NCBI RefSeq assembly: GCF_032191465.1
Contig: NZ_JAQOUE010000001.1
Coordinates: 1,426,001 to 1,490,000 of the forward strand
Origin: Candidatus Nitronereus thalassa
GTDB lineage: Bacteria; Nitrospirota; Nitrospiria; Nitrospirales; UBA8639
DNA: 64,000 nt
Reading direction: 5' to 3'
Numbering within the stretch: position 1 is the first letter of the stretch; each line of letters starts with the position of its first letter. This document shows, one piece after another, positions 26,214 through 34,752 of the stretch. Below the pieces are notes generated by a model. It was not told the origin of the DNA, did not search any database, and worked only from the letters and a program-made list of their open reading frames with translations. The translations under genes and the position numbers were made by a program.

Positions 26214-28424
26214 ATGGAATCCAAAGACGCCAGTGCTTTAAATCAAACTCCTCTCCTCCGCCTCCTCAAGGAACATTTTGGCTTCCTATCGTTTCGCCCT
26301 CTTCAAGAAGAAATCATCCGCGATGCTCTCGCCGGACGAGATGTGGTTGCCTTATTACCAACAGGCGGAGGAAAGTCCCTCTGCTTCCAATTGCCGGCAC
26401 TGGCCCGATCCGGGCTCACGGTGGTGGTTTCCCCGCTTATTGCTCTTATGAAAGATCAAGTTGATGCACTTCAAGCCAATGGCATTGCCGCCACCTGTTT
26501 GAATTCCTCACTGACCATGGAGGAGACACGAACTCGGCTGCAGGGTTTGCAACAGGGTACTTTCCAATTGCTCTACATCGCCCCGGAACGGCTCATGCTT
26601 CCAGGGTTTTTAAATGATCTACAGGGATGGAACGTGAATCTTCTCACCATTGATGAAGCTCATTGTATTAGTGAATGGGGGCATGACTTCCGACCGGAAT
26701 ATCGCAGGCTCGTAGAACTTCGTGAACGTTTCCCTTCGATCCCCATGATGGCACTCACTGCCACAGCCACGGAACGGGTTCACCAAGACATCTTGGCCCT
26801 TCTGAAACTTCGTGACTCAGCATCCTACGTAGCCAGCTTCAATCGACCAAACCTCACATATCGTGTCCTGGCCAAAATCAATCCCACAGAACAAGTTCTG
26901 TCCTTTCTCCGAACACAAGATCAGGAAAGCGGAATCATTTATTGTCAGAGCCGGAAAACTACGGAATTATTGGCGGAACGGTTACAGGCAAACAGCATCA
27001 AAGCCCAACCTTATCATGCAGGTTTGACGGCCAAGGAACGAACACGCCATCAAGAATTATTCCTTCGGGATGAAGTACAGGTCATTTGTGCCACCATTGC
27101 CTTCGGGATGGGAATCAACAAACCCAATGTGCGGTTTGTCATTCATTATGATCTGCCCAAAAACCTCGAAAGCTATTATCAAGAAACCGGCCGTGCGGGC
27201 CGCGATGGCTTACCCAGCGAATGCCTCCTACTCTTCAGTGCGGGGGATGCCGTCAAGCAGCAACATTTTATTAATGAAAAGCCGAGTCTTGAGGAACAAC
27301 AGATTGCACGCACCCAACTCCAACAGATGGTACAGTATGCCGAAGGCACGACATGCCGACGAGCCCAACTATTATCGTACTTTGGGGAGAACTGGCCTCA
27401 AGAACATTGTGACAGCTGTGATAACTGCCTCTCGCCTAGGGAAACAGTTGACGGTACGGAAGATGCCTGCACCGTGCTGTCTTGCATCGCGCAGATACGG
27501 GGAAAAAGCGGTTTTGGTGTGGGACTCAATCATGTCATCGAAGTGCTCACAGGAGCGAACACCGAGAAAATTCGTCGATGGGGTCATGAACGACTCGCCG
27601 CATATGGGAGTGGGAAAAATATTCACAGCCGCCCTGAATGGGCCGCCATCTGCCGAGAACTCATCCGCCTGGGTTACCTTGAACAAACAACGGAGCCCTT
27701 TACGATTTTGGAGCTCTCTGCCCAAGGCCGAGGCTTTCTTCGTGAACGTCCGCAAATTATATTAACAAAACCTATGAGTGCGCCCGAGAGGAAAAAATCG
27801 TCCGTGGGAGACCTTGCCCATGACGAAACGCTCTTCAAGCACCTGCGCCAACTGCGAAAAAGGTTGGCCGATGAACGGGATGTTCCAGCCTATGTCGTCT
27901 TTTCTGATGTGGCGCTACGCCAGATGGCACGAGACTATCCAACCAGCGAACGAGATTTCCTTCAGATTAGCGGCGTAGGAAATAGGAAATTACAAGAATT
28001 TGGGAAAGAGTTTCTCACAACAATTACGGAATATGTGGCCAAGCACCCGCGCCAGGATTTTCCCAAAGAACCCCTTTCCTCTTCGGCGCCTCCACCTGTC
28101 TCATCGCGGAAGAAACCACTAGGGCTTACCGTTCAAGAAACTCTGAAACGGTTTCGGCTTGGAGATTCGGTTGAACACATTGCTCAACAGCGCGGACTGG
28201 TCCCGAGCACTATTTATGGGCATTTGGAACAAGCCCTCCAAGCCGGAGAATTGATAGAGGTTGATCGACTTCTCCCGCACGAGCTAAAGGCCCGAATGAG
28301 GGAAGCCTTTGCCCAAACCGGTTTCAGCAATCTCACGGGAGCCAAAGAAATCCTCGGCAACCTATGTGATTACGGCCAACTTCGCCTATTTCGGGCTATT
28401 CACGGAAAAACATCGCAGGGATAA
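26214..28424 (+). CDS. recQ: ATP-dependent DNA helicase RecQ
   Basis: A 736-residue 3'-5' helicase of recombination and replication repair. The helicase core has Walker A LLPTGGGKS (about 53-61), the DEAH box in TIDEAHCISEWGHDFRPEY, TATA motif III and the QETGRAGRDG motif VI. The RecQ-Ct zinc site (Cys in TTCRRAQ, then EHCDSCDNC) and winged helix follow. An HRDC domain (LRKRLADERDVPAYVVFSD) comes next. The C-terminal 110 residues add a helix-turn-helix-like HTH_40 segment (VQETLKRFRLGDSVEHIAQQ), beyond the 610-residue E. coli form but common in other phyla. Confidence 0.95.
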   Translation: MESKDASALNQTPLLRLLKEHFGFLSFRPLQEEIIRDALAGRDVVALLPTGGGKSLCFQLPALARSGLTVVVSPLIALMKDQVDALQANGIAATCLNSSLTMEETRTRLQGLQQGTFQLLYIAPERLMLPGFLNDLQGWNVNLLTIDEAHCISEWGHDFRPEYRRLVELRERFPSIPMMALTATATERVHQDILALLKLRDSASYVASFNRPNLTYRVLAKINPTEQVLSFLRTQDQESGIIYCQSRKTTELLAERLQANSIKAQPYHAGLTAKERTRHQELFLRDEVQVICATIAFGMGINKPNVRFVIHYDLPKNLESYYQETGRAGRDGLPSECLLLFSAGDAVKQQHFINEKPSLEEQQIARTQLQQMVQYAEGTTCRRAQLLSYFGENWPQEHCDSCDNCLSPRETVDGTEDACTVLSCIAQIRGKSGFGVGLNHVIEVLTGANTEKIRRWGHERLAAYGSGKNIHSRPEWAAICRELIRLGYLEQTTEPFTILELSAQGRGFLRERPQIILTKPMSAPERKKSSVGDLAHDETLFKHLRQLRKRLADERDVPAYVVFSDVALRQMARDYPTSERDFLQISGVGNRKLQEFGKEFLTTITEYVAKHPRQDFPKEPLSSSAPPPVSSRKKPLGLTVQETLKRFRLGDSVEHIAQQRGLVPSTIYGHLEQALQAGELIEVDRLLPHELKARMREAFAQTGFSNLTGAKEILGNLCDYGQLRLFRAIHGKTSQG

Positions 28425-28583
28425 AGATCGCTGTGATACACTAATCTGTCAAACGGTCAAACCAAATCATCATTGAAACACGTACGAATTTAACATCCCC
28501 GCCTTCAACTTCCTTTTCGGGTACATTTCCGATCAGACGAGTTTGTACCAAGGCCCAATCCAGAAAGGTTTTTGAGACTCTCA

Positions 28584-30338
28584 ATGAATAAGCACGACAT
28601 CACCCACCATCAAAGCACGCTATCCCCAAAGGACGCATCTCCTGGCTTCAGCACACTTGGACTCGAGTCCCCATTGTTAACCACACTGGGTACGTTAGGC
28701 TATGAAGAGCCCACGCCAATCCAACAAGAAGCAATTCCTCCCTTATTGGCCAAACGTGATCTTATCGGACGGGCCGCAACAGGAACCGGCAAGACGGCTG
28801 CCTTTACGCTACCACTGCTGCAACGCCTCGCACATTCGACACGGCAAAAAAATCCGTTTGCCCTCATTCTCGTACCAACCCGCGAACTGGCCATCCAAGT
28901 CAGCGAGGCTGTCCATCGTTATGGGAAGGCACAAGGAATTGGGATCCTTGCAATTTATGGTGGCCAGGCGATCCGCCCCCAACTCGTCGCACTGAAACGT
29001 GGCGTCGATGTCGTAGTGGCCACGCCAGGGCGTGCACTGGATCATATCCGCCGCAAGACCCTTCAGCTGAAGGATCTACAAATCGTGGTCCTCGACGAGG
29101 CGGATGAGATGCTCAATATGGGATTCGCGGAGGATCTGGATGCCATACTTCAGCAAACTCCCAAGACCAGGCAGACCGCCTTGTTTTCAGCGACCATGCC
29201 CCCACGGATTGCCTCCATCGCACGCCGACATTTGCAAGACCCGGTGGAAATCCAAATTATCAAAGAACCCATCAAAGCTGGAGTAGCGCCTCGCGTGAAC
29301 CAAATAGGATACCTTGTGACCAGACCTCACAAAGTGGCGGCTCTGGCTCGTATCCTGGATATGGCCACCCCAAAATCGACACTCGTATTCTGTCGAACTC
29401 GCCTGGAAGTCGATGAGTTGACCTCTGCGCTCAACACCCGCGGTTACCGAAGTGAAGGCCTGCATGGCGGCCTCAACCAGGCCCAACGCGATCGCGTCAT
29501 GGCCTCATTCCGGTCAGGCAAGACCGAATTATTGGTGGCCACGGACGTCGCCGCCCGAGGGCTGGATATCTCTCACGTCTCGCATGTCATGAATTACGAT
29601 GTGCCATCGTCTCCTGAAGCTTACGTCCATCGTATTGGACGGACTGGCCGCGCCGGACGCACGGGTGAGGCCATCACGCTCGTCGAACCACGCGAACAAT
29701 GGCTGCTGAAAAACATCGAACGACTCACGAAATCTAAAATCGAAATGGCCACGCTTCCCACCGTCGCCGATCTCCAAGCCAAGCGACTGACAGGCATAGG
29801 AACTTCTATTCAAGAAATCTTAACGGCCAACAAGTTTGAACAGTTTAGAAACGTCGTCAACACGCTTATTGAAAAATTTGACCCTGTCGATGTGGCAGCG
29901 GCTGCAATTCAACTCGCGTATGGATCGAAATCGGGAGAACGCAAGGAAGAAGAAATTCCTGTCATTCGGGGCCACGAAATGGAAAAGTCTCGGAGACCTC
30001 AAGGATCAAAACAGGCACCACAGGAAAGATCGCGCGGGGCAAAAATACGAGGTGAGACTGGCAGACCAGCTGGCCCTCGCGATCGTGGTGGACCTAGCAT
30101 AAAAATGGCAACTCTAAGTTTCAGTGCTGGAAGAAATGCGGGCATCGGCCCAAGGGATCTCGTCGGTGCGATTGCGAATGAAGCCGGGCTGCCATCGAAA
30201 ATGATCGGGCCTATTAAAATAGACGATCAATTCTCGCTTGTGAAAGTTCCGGCAGAACTAGCGAGAGACATTATGAAAGCGATTGGGAGGACGAGGTTGA
30301 AAGGGAAGAAGGTAAGTATTCGGCTGGAGAGGGACTAG
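28584..30338 (+). CDS. DEAD-box RNA helicase with DbpA-type C-terminal domain (DeaD/CsdA-like)
   Basis: An RNA helicase of about 584 residues, probably for ribosome assembly or cold-shock mRNA unwinding. Visible motifs are the Q-motif region TPIQQEAIP, Walker A AATGTGKTAAF, VLDEADEML, SATMP, and HRIGRTGRAGRTG. A basic, Arg/Gly-rich linker leads to a C-terminal RRM-like RNA-binding domain (FSAGRNAGIGPRDLVGAIAN to the end), as in DbpA and CsdA. I use the ATG at 28584. A TTG at 28572, four codons earlier, has AAAGG only three bases upstream. It follows recQ by about 150 bases but need not be co-transcribed. Confidence 0.93.
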   Translation: MNKHDITHHQSTLSPKDASPGFSTLGLESPLLTTLGTLGYEEPTPIQQEAIPPLLAKRDLIGRAATGTGKTAAFTLPLLQRLAHSTRQKNPFALILVPTRELAIQVSEAVHRYGKAQGIGILAIYGGQAIRPQLVALKRGVDVVVATPGRALDHIRRKTLQLKDLQIVVLDEADEMLNMGFAEDLDAILQQTPKTRQTALFSATMPPRIASIARRHLQDPVEIQIIKEPIKAGVAPRVNQIGYLVTRPHKVAALARILDMATPKSTLVFCRTRLEVDELTSALNTRGYRSEGLHGGLNQAQRDRVMASFRSGKTELLVATDVAARGLDISHVSHVMNYDVPSSPEAYVHRIGRTGRAGRTGEAITLVEPREQWLLKNIERLTKSKIEMATLPTVADLQAKRLTGIGTSIQEILTANKFEQFRNVVNTLIEKFDPVDVAAAAIQLAYGSKSGERKEEEIPVIRGHEMEKSRRPQGSKQAPQERSRGAKIRGETGRPAGPRDRGGPSIKMATLSFSAGRNAGIGPRDLVGAIANEAGLPSKMIGPIKIDDQFSLVKVPAELARDIMKAIGRTRLKGKKVSIRLERD

Positions 30339-30810
30339 GAAGGTGGGAATTAAGATATTTCGTGTCTAGTAGACGAGAAATCTGTCTGGACAATCTACCC
30401 ATTGCCGACGCACAACCGTGTCATTCCCGACATCCTTAATCGGAAAACAAGATTTTTCTTTTCTTTGCCATCCTGAACGGAGTGAAGGATCTTTTTTTTA
30501 TAACTAGAAGAACAACGCGAAAAATCTCAAACCGGCGATTAGTAAGGTTTAGAAAGGAATTCGTTCAATGGTACCTGTAAGTCCCTGGTTAAACTAACCC
30601 TGCCCGGGGACCTTCCCCGACCGCACCTACGGCTCTATTTTCCCCCCACATATTTTCACCTAGTGTTTTTTTTGGTTTTTTCGTCTATGATTCCGGGTCT
30701 TCTCGGGATCAACCAAACGACAACTCGGTCAAAACGCATGGCCTAGGAGAGGGTTCATTCGCCATAGGACTTATTAGGTTTTTATTTTTTTGTTTTAAAG
30801 GAGAGTAATC
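30339..30810. other. Intergenic region containing a dispersed-repeat-like element
   Basis: 472 bases between the RNA helicase and the FAD oxidoreductase. It holds the short repeat described at 30466-30490 and T-rich stretches at 30490-30500 and 30661-30685. No coding frame was accepted. AAAGGAG at 30798-30804 is the ribosome site of the next gene. Confidence 0.5.
30466..30492 (+). repeat. Short intergenic repeat, core CCTGAACGGAGTGAAGGAT
   Basis: The segment CATCCTGAACGGAGTGAAGG, ending in a T-run, matches a short motif that I recall as scattered in intergenic DNA of many bacteria. Allowing a one-base gap, it is a near copy of the inverted element at 32905-32932. The two copies bracket the FAD oxidoreductase gene. 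Confidence 0.5.
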
Positions 30811-32835
30811 ATGGGGCTTTTTAAGAAAAAATCCGCAGCTGAGAAACAACGTAAAGCAGAAATAAAAAAGGCCAAGAAAGATGCTCGCGCCGACAAAAAA
30901 GACGCTCGCCAAGATTCCAGGGAGGTAAAGAAAACCGCCCGCAAAGACGCAAAAGCAGAAAAAAAAGACCTACGCCAGGAAACCAAGGCCGTGAAGAAGG
31001 ATGCGCGACAAGATAAACGTGAGGGGCTAAAGGATGTTCGCCAATCCGATCTAACCGGCAAGGCCAAGCGGGATGCGAAAAAAGATGTTCGCAAGGGAAA
31101 AAAGGATACGGTTAAAGTTGCGAAACAAGAGAAGAAAGATAAGAGGCATGATATTCGGAACGAGAAAAAGGATCGTGTGCAGGATGCCAAGGTGGAGAAG
31201 AAGGAGACAATTCAGCAGATCCGCGAGAGAAAGCGTGCGATCCTCAAAAACCTACGGGTACCGAAGGCATTGGATCGAAAATGGAATAGCTACCTGAAAT
31301 TTCAGCATGTGGATGCCTTGGAAATTTACAAGCCGAATACCCTGAGTCATTTGCAAACCATCTGCCGAATTGCGACCGACAATGGGTTAAAAGTACGCGC
31401 CATCGGCTCCGGCCATTCTTTTTCTGAAATCGGCGTCACGGAGGATATTTTTGTGGAGACGAAAAATCTCAACAAAATGTTGCCGATGAACAATACCCGC
31501 AAAAATAAACTCAAAAACAATGTCCGGCGGCGGCGAATGGCAGAATTACAAGTTGGGCGCACGATCATTGAAATTTCCAAAGAGTTGGAGAAGTCCGGTG
31601 AGGCCTTGATAAATCAAGGCACCTACGATGGACAAACCTTTTGGGGCGCAGTGTCGACTTCTACGCATGGATCAGGCCTCAAGCGAGGGCCGTTCCCAGC
31701 CATGATACTCAGCCTAGTATTGGTAGGCGAGGGTGGACGGACGTACCGCATTGAACCTCGGGATGGGATTACCGAGGCGCGCAATTGGCGTGAAAACGGC
31801 ATTGATGAGCTCATTCAAAATGATGATGTGTTCAATTCAGTCATTTGTTCGTTTGGCTGTATGGGAATTGTCTATTCCGCCGTCATCTCGACTCGTGAAT
31901 TCTATTGGATGAATGAGTGGACCTATATTTCCACCTGGTCAGCCTTTAAAGAAAGTTTTTCTCGCTATTCTGACATGCGAGCCTTTGTTGAACGCTGGGA
32001 CACCATTTCACTCTTGATTGGCCCGACCAAAGCCAAATCGGGCGGCAAAGATGGCGTAAGTTTCAAGGGTGAAAACCCCATGGCCATGAACCTGCGATTG
32101 GAAACCAACGAGACCCGCACCATTGGCGGAACATTCATGGATAGTTTGACCAAGTTTTTCGAGCGAATTGGGGTCATCGACTGGATCAAGGCTCCAGCAG
32201 AAGGCCGAGGCTTTACAGTGGCGGATATCTTTCCCGGTGATGCTTGGATTGCGAAGAAAGGCGTTCGTGCTTCCGGCAAGATCGGCTGGATGGGTGAAGA
32301 GATCAAGCCTAAAGAAACACCCATAAAGCGGCGCAATAAATGCTACAAGATTTTCCCCAAAGGCGGAAAATTGTTTGGGGGCTATGGGTTGGAGGTCGCC
32401 TTTCCCATTGAACGCACCATCGAAATCATGGATCGGATTATCGAGTTGGCCGAAGAGAATAAATCCAACAAGTTATTCCACACTGCGCCGGTGGCAGTCC
32501 GTTTCGTCGCACCGACGACGGCCTATGCCTCGCCCCAATATGCAGATCCGAACGACAATGTGTCAGCATTTGACCAAGGCACGGTCATGTTCGAAGTTCT
32601 GATGGCCAAAGGGACGGAAGGCGGCATGCAAGCCTTGCAATTGATTGAGGAAGCGATGCTAGATGAGCGCGATGTCCGTGTGCATTGGGGGCTTCATTTT
32701 GATCGAATCAACAGCCGCAATACGAATTTTGAGCGGATGTATCCCAAATGGCCCCAATTCCGCGCAACGTTCCAACGATTCAATCGCCAAGGCACGTTTA
32801 AGAATGTCTTTACCGATCGAATCGGCTTGCGCTGA
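30811..32835 (+). CDS. FAD-binding (VAO/PCMH-type) oxidoreductase with lysine-rich hendecad-repeat N-terminus
   Basis: A 674-residue protein in two parts. Residues 1-151 are almost wholly Lys, Arg, Asp, Glu, Ala and Gln, arranged mostly as 11-residue units such as KKDARQDSREV, KKTARKDAKAE, KKDLRQETKAV, KKDARQDKREG, KKDKRHDIRNE and KKDRVQDAKVE. This predicts a long charged helix or coiled coil. From about residue 165 comes a PCMH FAD domain, with VRAIGSGHSFSEIG holding a possible covalent-flavin His. WGAVSTSTHGSG follows. The C-terminal half resembles sugar-lactone oxidases (gulono/arabinono-lactone type). A strong ribosome site precedes the ATG. The substrate is unknown. Lactone or sugar oxidation is a family-level guess. 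Confidence 0.82.
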   Translation: MGLFKKKSAAEKQRKAEIKKAKKDARADKKDARQDSREVKKTARKDAKAEKKDLRQETKAVKKDARQDKREGLKDVRQSDLTGKAKRDAKKDVRKGKKDTVKVAKQEKKDKRHDIRNEKKDRVQDAKVEKKETIQQIRERKRAILKNLRVPKALDRKWNSYLKFQHVDALEIYKPNTLSHLQTICRIATDNGLKVRAIGSGHSFSEIGVTEDIFVETKNLNKMLPMNNTRKNKLKNNVRRRRMAELQVGRTIIEISKELEKSGEALINQGTYDGQTFWGAVSTSTHGSGLKRGPFPAMILSLVLVGEGGRTYRIEPRDGITEARNWRENGIDELIQNDDVFNSVICSFGCMGIVYSAVISTREFYWMNEWTYISTWSAFKESFSRYSDMRAFVERWDTISLLIGPTKAKSGGKDGVSFKGENPMAMNLRLETNETRTIGGTFMDSLTKFFERIGVIDWIKAPAEGRGFTVADIFPGDAWIAKKGVRASGKIGWMGEEIKPKETPIKRRNKCYKIFPKGGKLFGGYGLEVAFPIERTIEIMDRIIELAEENKSNKLFHTAPVAVRFVAPTTAYASPQYADPNDNVSAFDQGTVMFEVLMAKGTEGGMQALQLIEEAMLDERDVRVHWGLHFDRINSRNTNFERMYPKWPQFRATFQRFNRQGTFKNVFTDRIGLR

Positions 32836-33138
32836 CAAACTGTTGTTCAGAGGAAAACTGTTCAGGACTTAATTGAATGAGGGCTTTCGCGCCCGCGCAA
32901 CGAGGCCTCCTTCGACTCCGCTCAGGACAGGCTTTTGTTTCGGCAAAAGGACCCAAAACCATTTCCGCCCGAGCACGAAGGCGGGAAAGCACAATTAGGT
33001 TTCCATTCTGAAGAATTGGTGGGCAAATTGAACAATCACTCAATTCGCATGTCATCTCCCAATTCTCAGCCAAGTCAACCGAGTCTGACTCTTCTCATAC
33101 ATTTGGGAAATGTTCAGAAGATGTTTTGTTAAGCAGGA
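32836..33138. other. Intergenic region containing the second, inverted repeat copy
   Basis: About 300 bases between converging genes. Besides the repeat at 32905-32932 I see no gene. A reverse-strand frame across it encodes CPERSRR, the translated form of this repeat rather than a protein motif. Confidence 0.5.
32905..32932 (-). repeat. Short intergenic repeat, inverted copy (core CCTGAGCGGAGTCGAAGGA)
   Basis: On the minus strand this reads GCCTGTCCTGAGCGGAGTCG followed by AAGGAGG. It is the well-known short motif found between genes in many bacterial genomes, and in spurious ORFs it gives the peptide ACPERSRR. It lies 70 bases beyond the FAD oxidoreductase stop and is inverted relative to the copy at 30466. 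Confidence 0.6.
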
Positions 33139-34014
33139 TTAGGAGTGCAATGGGTACGCCTGCCACTTTGAATTGTCGTGACAGCAAATCGTCCAAATTT
33201 CATTTATATGTTTTAAGTATCCCAGGGGAAGTGGGTTTCGTGCCTTTGGATTGTGGATAATCATTGATCCAGCCAATAAGTCAAAGGCCAGTGAGAAAAA
33301 TGAGCAGTCGGAATACAACACCGCTGAGATTAAACTATTCTCCCCAGATAAAAAAAACCTTGTATCAATTTCCTCCCCACTGGCTTTCGGAATACTCTCA
33401 CAATACCTAATGCCCTCATTGGCATCAGAGGTACCAGGACCAAATATCACATAAGGGGCTCCCAAACCGTGAGTGGCTCTCATAATTGCCGGTGGACTTA
33501 AACAAGCTCTCGGACTAAGCTTCGATGAGCTAATAGCAATTACACAAATGTCGCTTCTCGATATAATTCCGCATTTGAGATATTCCTTATATTTTTTCTT
33601 TTTTTCATCGAGGGCACTACAAATACGTAAAACAATCTGATCGACCGGGACTCTCTCAGCTACCGAAGCGCCATACTTTATCGGCGAAACTGAATTGGGG
33701 TTACCTTCTTCTCCTGGTCCTGGACAAATAGCCTCTACAAATATCTTTTTACCATCTTTCTCCATGACAAAGTCTGGCCCATGTTCAGTGCTCGTTGGTT
33801 TATACTTTTCACTCTTCAAGATCTTCGCGACCATCATCTCCCATAGTCGTGCTAATGGATCTTGGTCAAGTTGGCTTTCAAAATGGGAATCTTCTAACCC
33901 GTCAAAACAACAAAAAAGATCAATTATTCTTTCACGAAGACAAAAAATGCCTGAATCCTCTGGAAGGGTTTTAAGAAATTTGCTCTTCGGATATTTTTCA
34001 AAAATGTTCATCAT
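33139..34014 (-). CDS. Orphan protein with possible PD-(D/E)XK-like nuclease motif
   Basis: A 291-residue soluble protein I do not assign to a named family. HGPDFVMEKDGKKIFVEAI (about 78-96) resembles the PD-(D/E)XK core: an Asp after a turn, then Glu in a beta strand. The final Lys is replaced (VEAI rather than VExK), so nuclease activity is doubtful. An upstream helix (ARLWEMMVAKILKS) fits the fold. Cysteines are scattered. It has no partner gene, stands next to the repeat-flanked oxidoreductase, and looks like an accessory gene. An ATG one codon later (34011) has a better spaced AAGG. Confidence 0.6.
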   Translation of the reverse strand: MMNIFEKYPKSKFLKTLPEDSGIFCLRERIIDLFCCFDGLEDSHFESQLDQDPLARLWEMMVAKILKSEKYKPTSTEHGPDFVMEKDGKKIFVEAICPGPGEEGNPNSVSPIKYGASVAERVPVDQIVLRICSALDEKKKKYKEYLKCGIISRSDICVIAISSSKLSPRACLSPPAIMRATHGLGAPYVIFGPGTSDANEGIRYCESIPKASGEEIDTRFFLSGENSLISAVLYSDCSFFSLAFDLLAGSMIIHNPKARNPLPLGYLKHINEIWTICCHDNSKWQAYPLHS

Positions 34015-34140
34015 AAGCCTTAGAAAGGAAAGGTAGGATCAAGTCTTGCAATGCCACTCTGCTCTTCCCCACCCACGAAAAAGCAATACTCTCCCAGTAG
34101 CCTAATGAGTTACATTTTTTGGCGACGACGGGTCACAAGT

Positions 34141-34665
34141 TTACATTTCTCGTGCTGAGAGCTTTGGGTCGAGGAGCTTTTGTGCACTGTCGCTGCTGCT
34201 TACTGGTAGGCCGGATGGGTCTAGGAGGCCGAGTTGCACAAGTACGGAGGCTTGATCCCAATAGATATGTTCGTGGGCGACTTTGCCATTTTCAAATTTG
34301 ACGATCACTACCACCGCGACTTCCACACGTCGGCCAGTGGGAGGGACTCCTGGAAGCATCCAATCGATTGGCATGGTGTGCGTAAACTTGATCACGTTTT
34401 CTTCCACCAGTTGCTCTTCCCCAATGGTAGTTGACACGTTGATGAATTCGACATCGGGCGGAAAGAATTTTCCAATCAGGTGGTTGGCATAAAATTGACG
34501 CACTCCTTCCCGGCCTACGCCACCCATCTTCACGGGTATGTTATGGAGATGAGGGGCGTCCGTCATCGTGGCCATAGTAGCTTCGAGATCGCCGTCCATT
34601 TCAGCATTCATATGTTGCTGAAAGACATCCACCATCACTTGCTGATTTGAGGATAGGTTACCCAT
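34141..34665 (-). CDS. SnoaL/NTF2-like protein
   Basis: A 174-residue protein of the NTF2-like (SnoaL polyketide-cyclase/ketosteroid-isomerase) fold. The N-terminal helix MVDVFQQHMNAEMDGDLEATMATM is followed by the beta-sheet half with VEVAVVVIVKFENGKVAHEHIYWDQA. Such proteins form small hydrophobic pockets and are either isomerases, cyclases or binding proteins. The substrate cannot be told. GGAGGTG just upstream fixes the ATG at 34665 over an in-frame start at 34713. It is probably co-directional with, but separate from, the FKBP gene. Confidence 0.78.
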   Translation of the reverse strand: MGNLSSNQQVMVDVFQQHMNAEMDGDLEATMATMTDAPHLHNIPVKMGGVGREGVRQFYANHLIGKFFPPDVEFINVSTTIGEEQLVEENVIKFTHTMPIDWMLPGVPPTGRRVEVAVVVIVKFENGKVAHEHIYWDQASVLVQLGLLDPSGLPVSSSDSAQKLLDPKLSAREM

Positions 34666-34752
34666 CACACCTCCATTGAGCTCATGGTTCTTTATTACAT
34701 GGGTACAACACACATAGCGTCAGTCAATTTCTGCCTTTCCCTAAGCAGTTCA

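Noticed and set aside
27070-27765. A 231-residue + strand frame inside recQ.
   Set aside because: recQ in the other frame carries all helicase motifs, so this is a shadow frame.
30795-31190. A 131-residue minus-strand frame, rich in Ser and Phe, opposite the hendecad tail.
   Set aside because: It mirrors the AAA/AAG/GAC codons of the tail as TTT/CTT/GTC codons. The + strand gene has a strong ribosome site and a recognisable downstream domain.
32810-33073. An 87-residue minus-strand frame containing ACPERSRRR.
   Set aside because: That peptide is the translation of the intergenic repeat and the frame runs into the end of the oxidoreductase gene.
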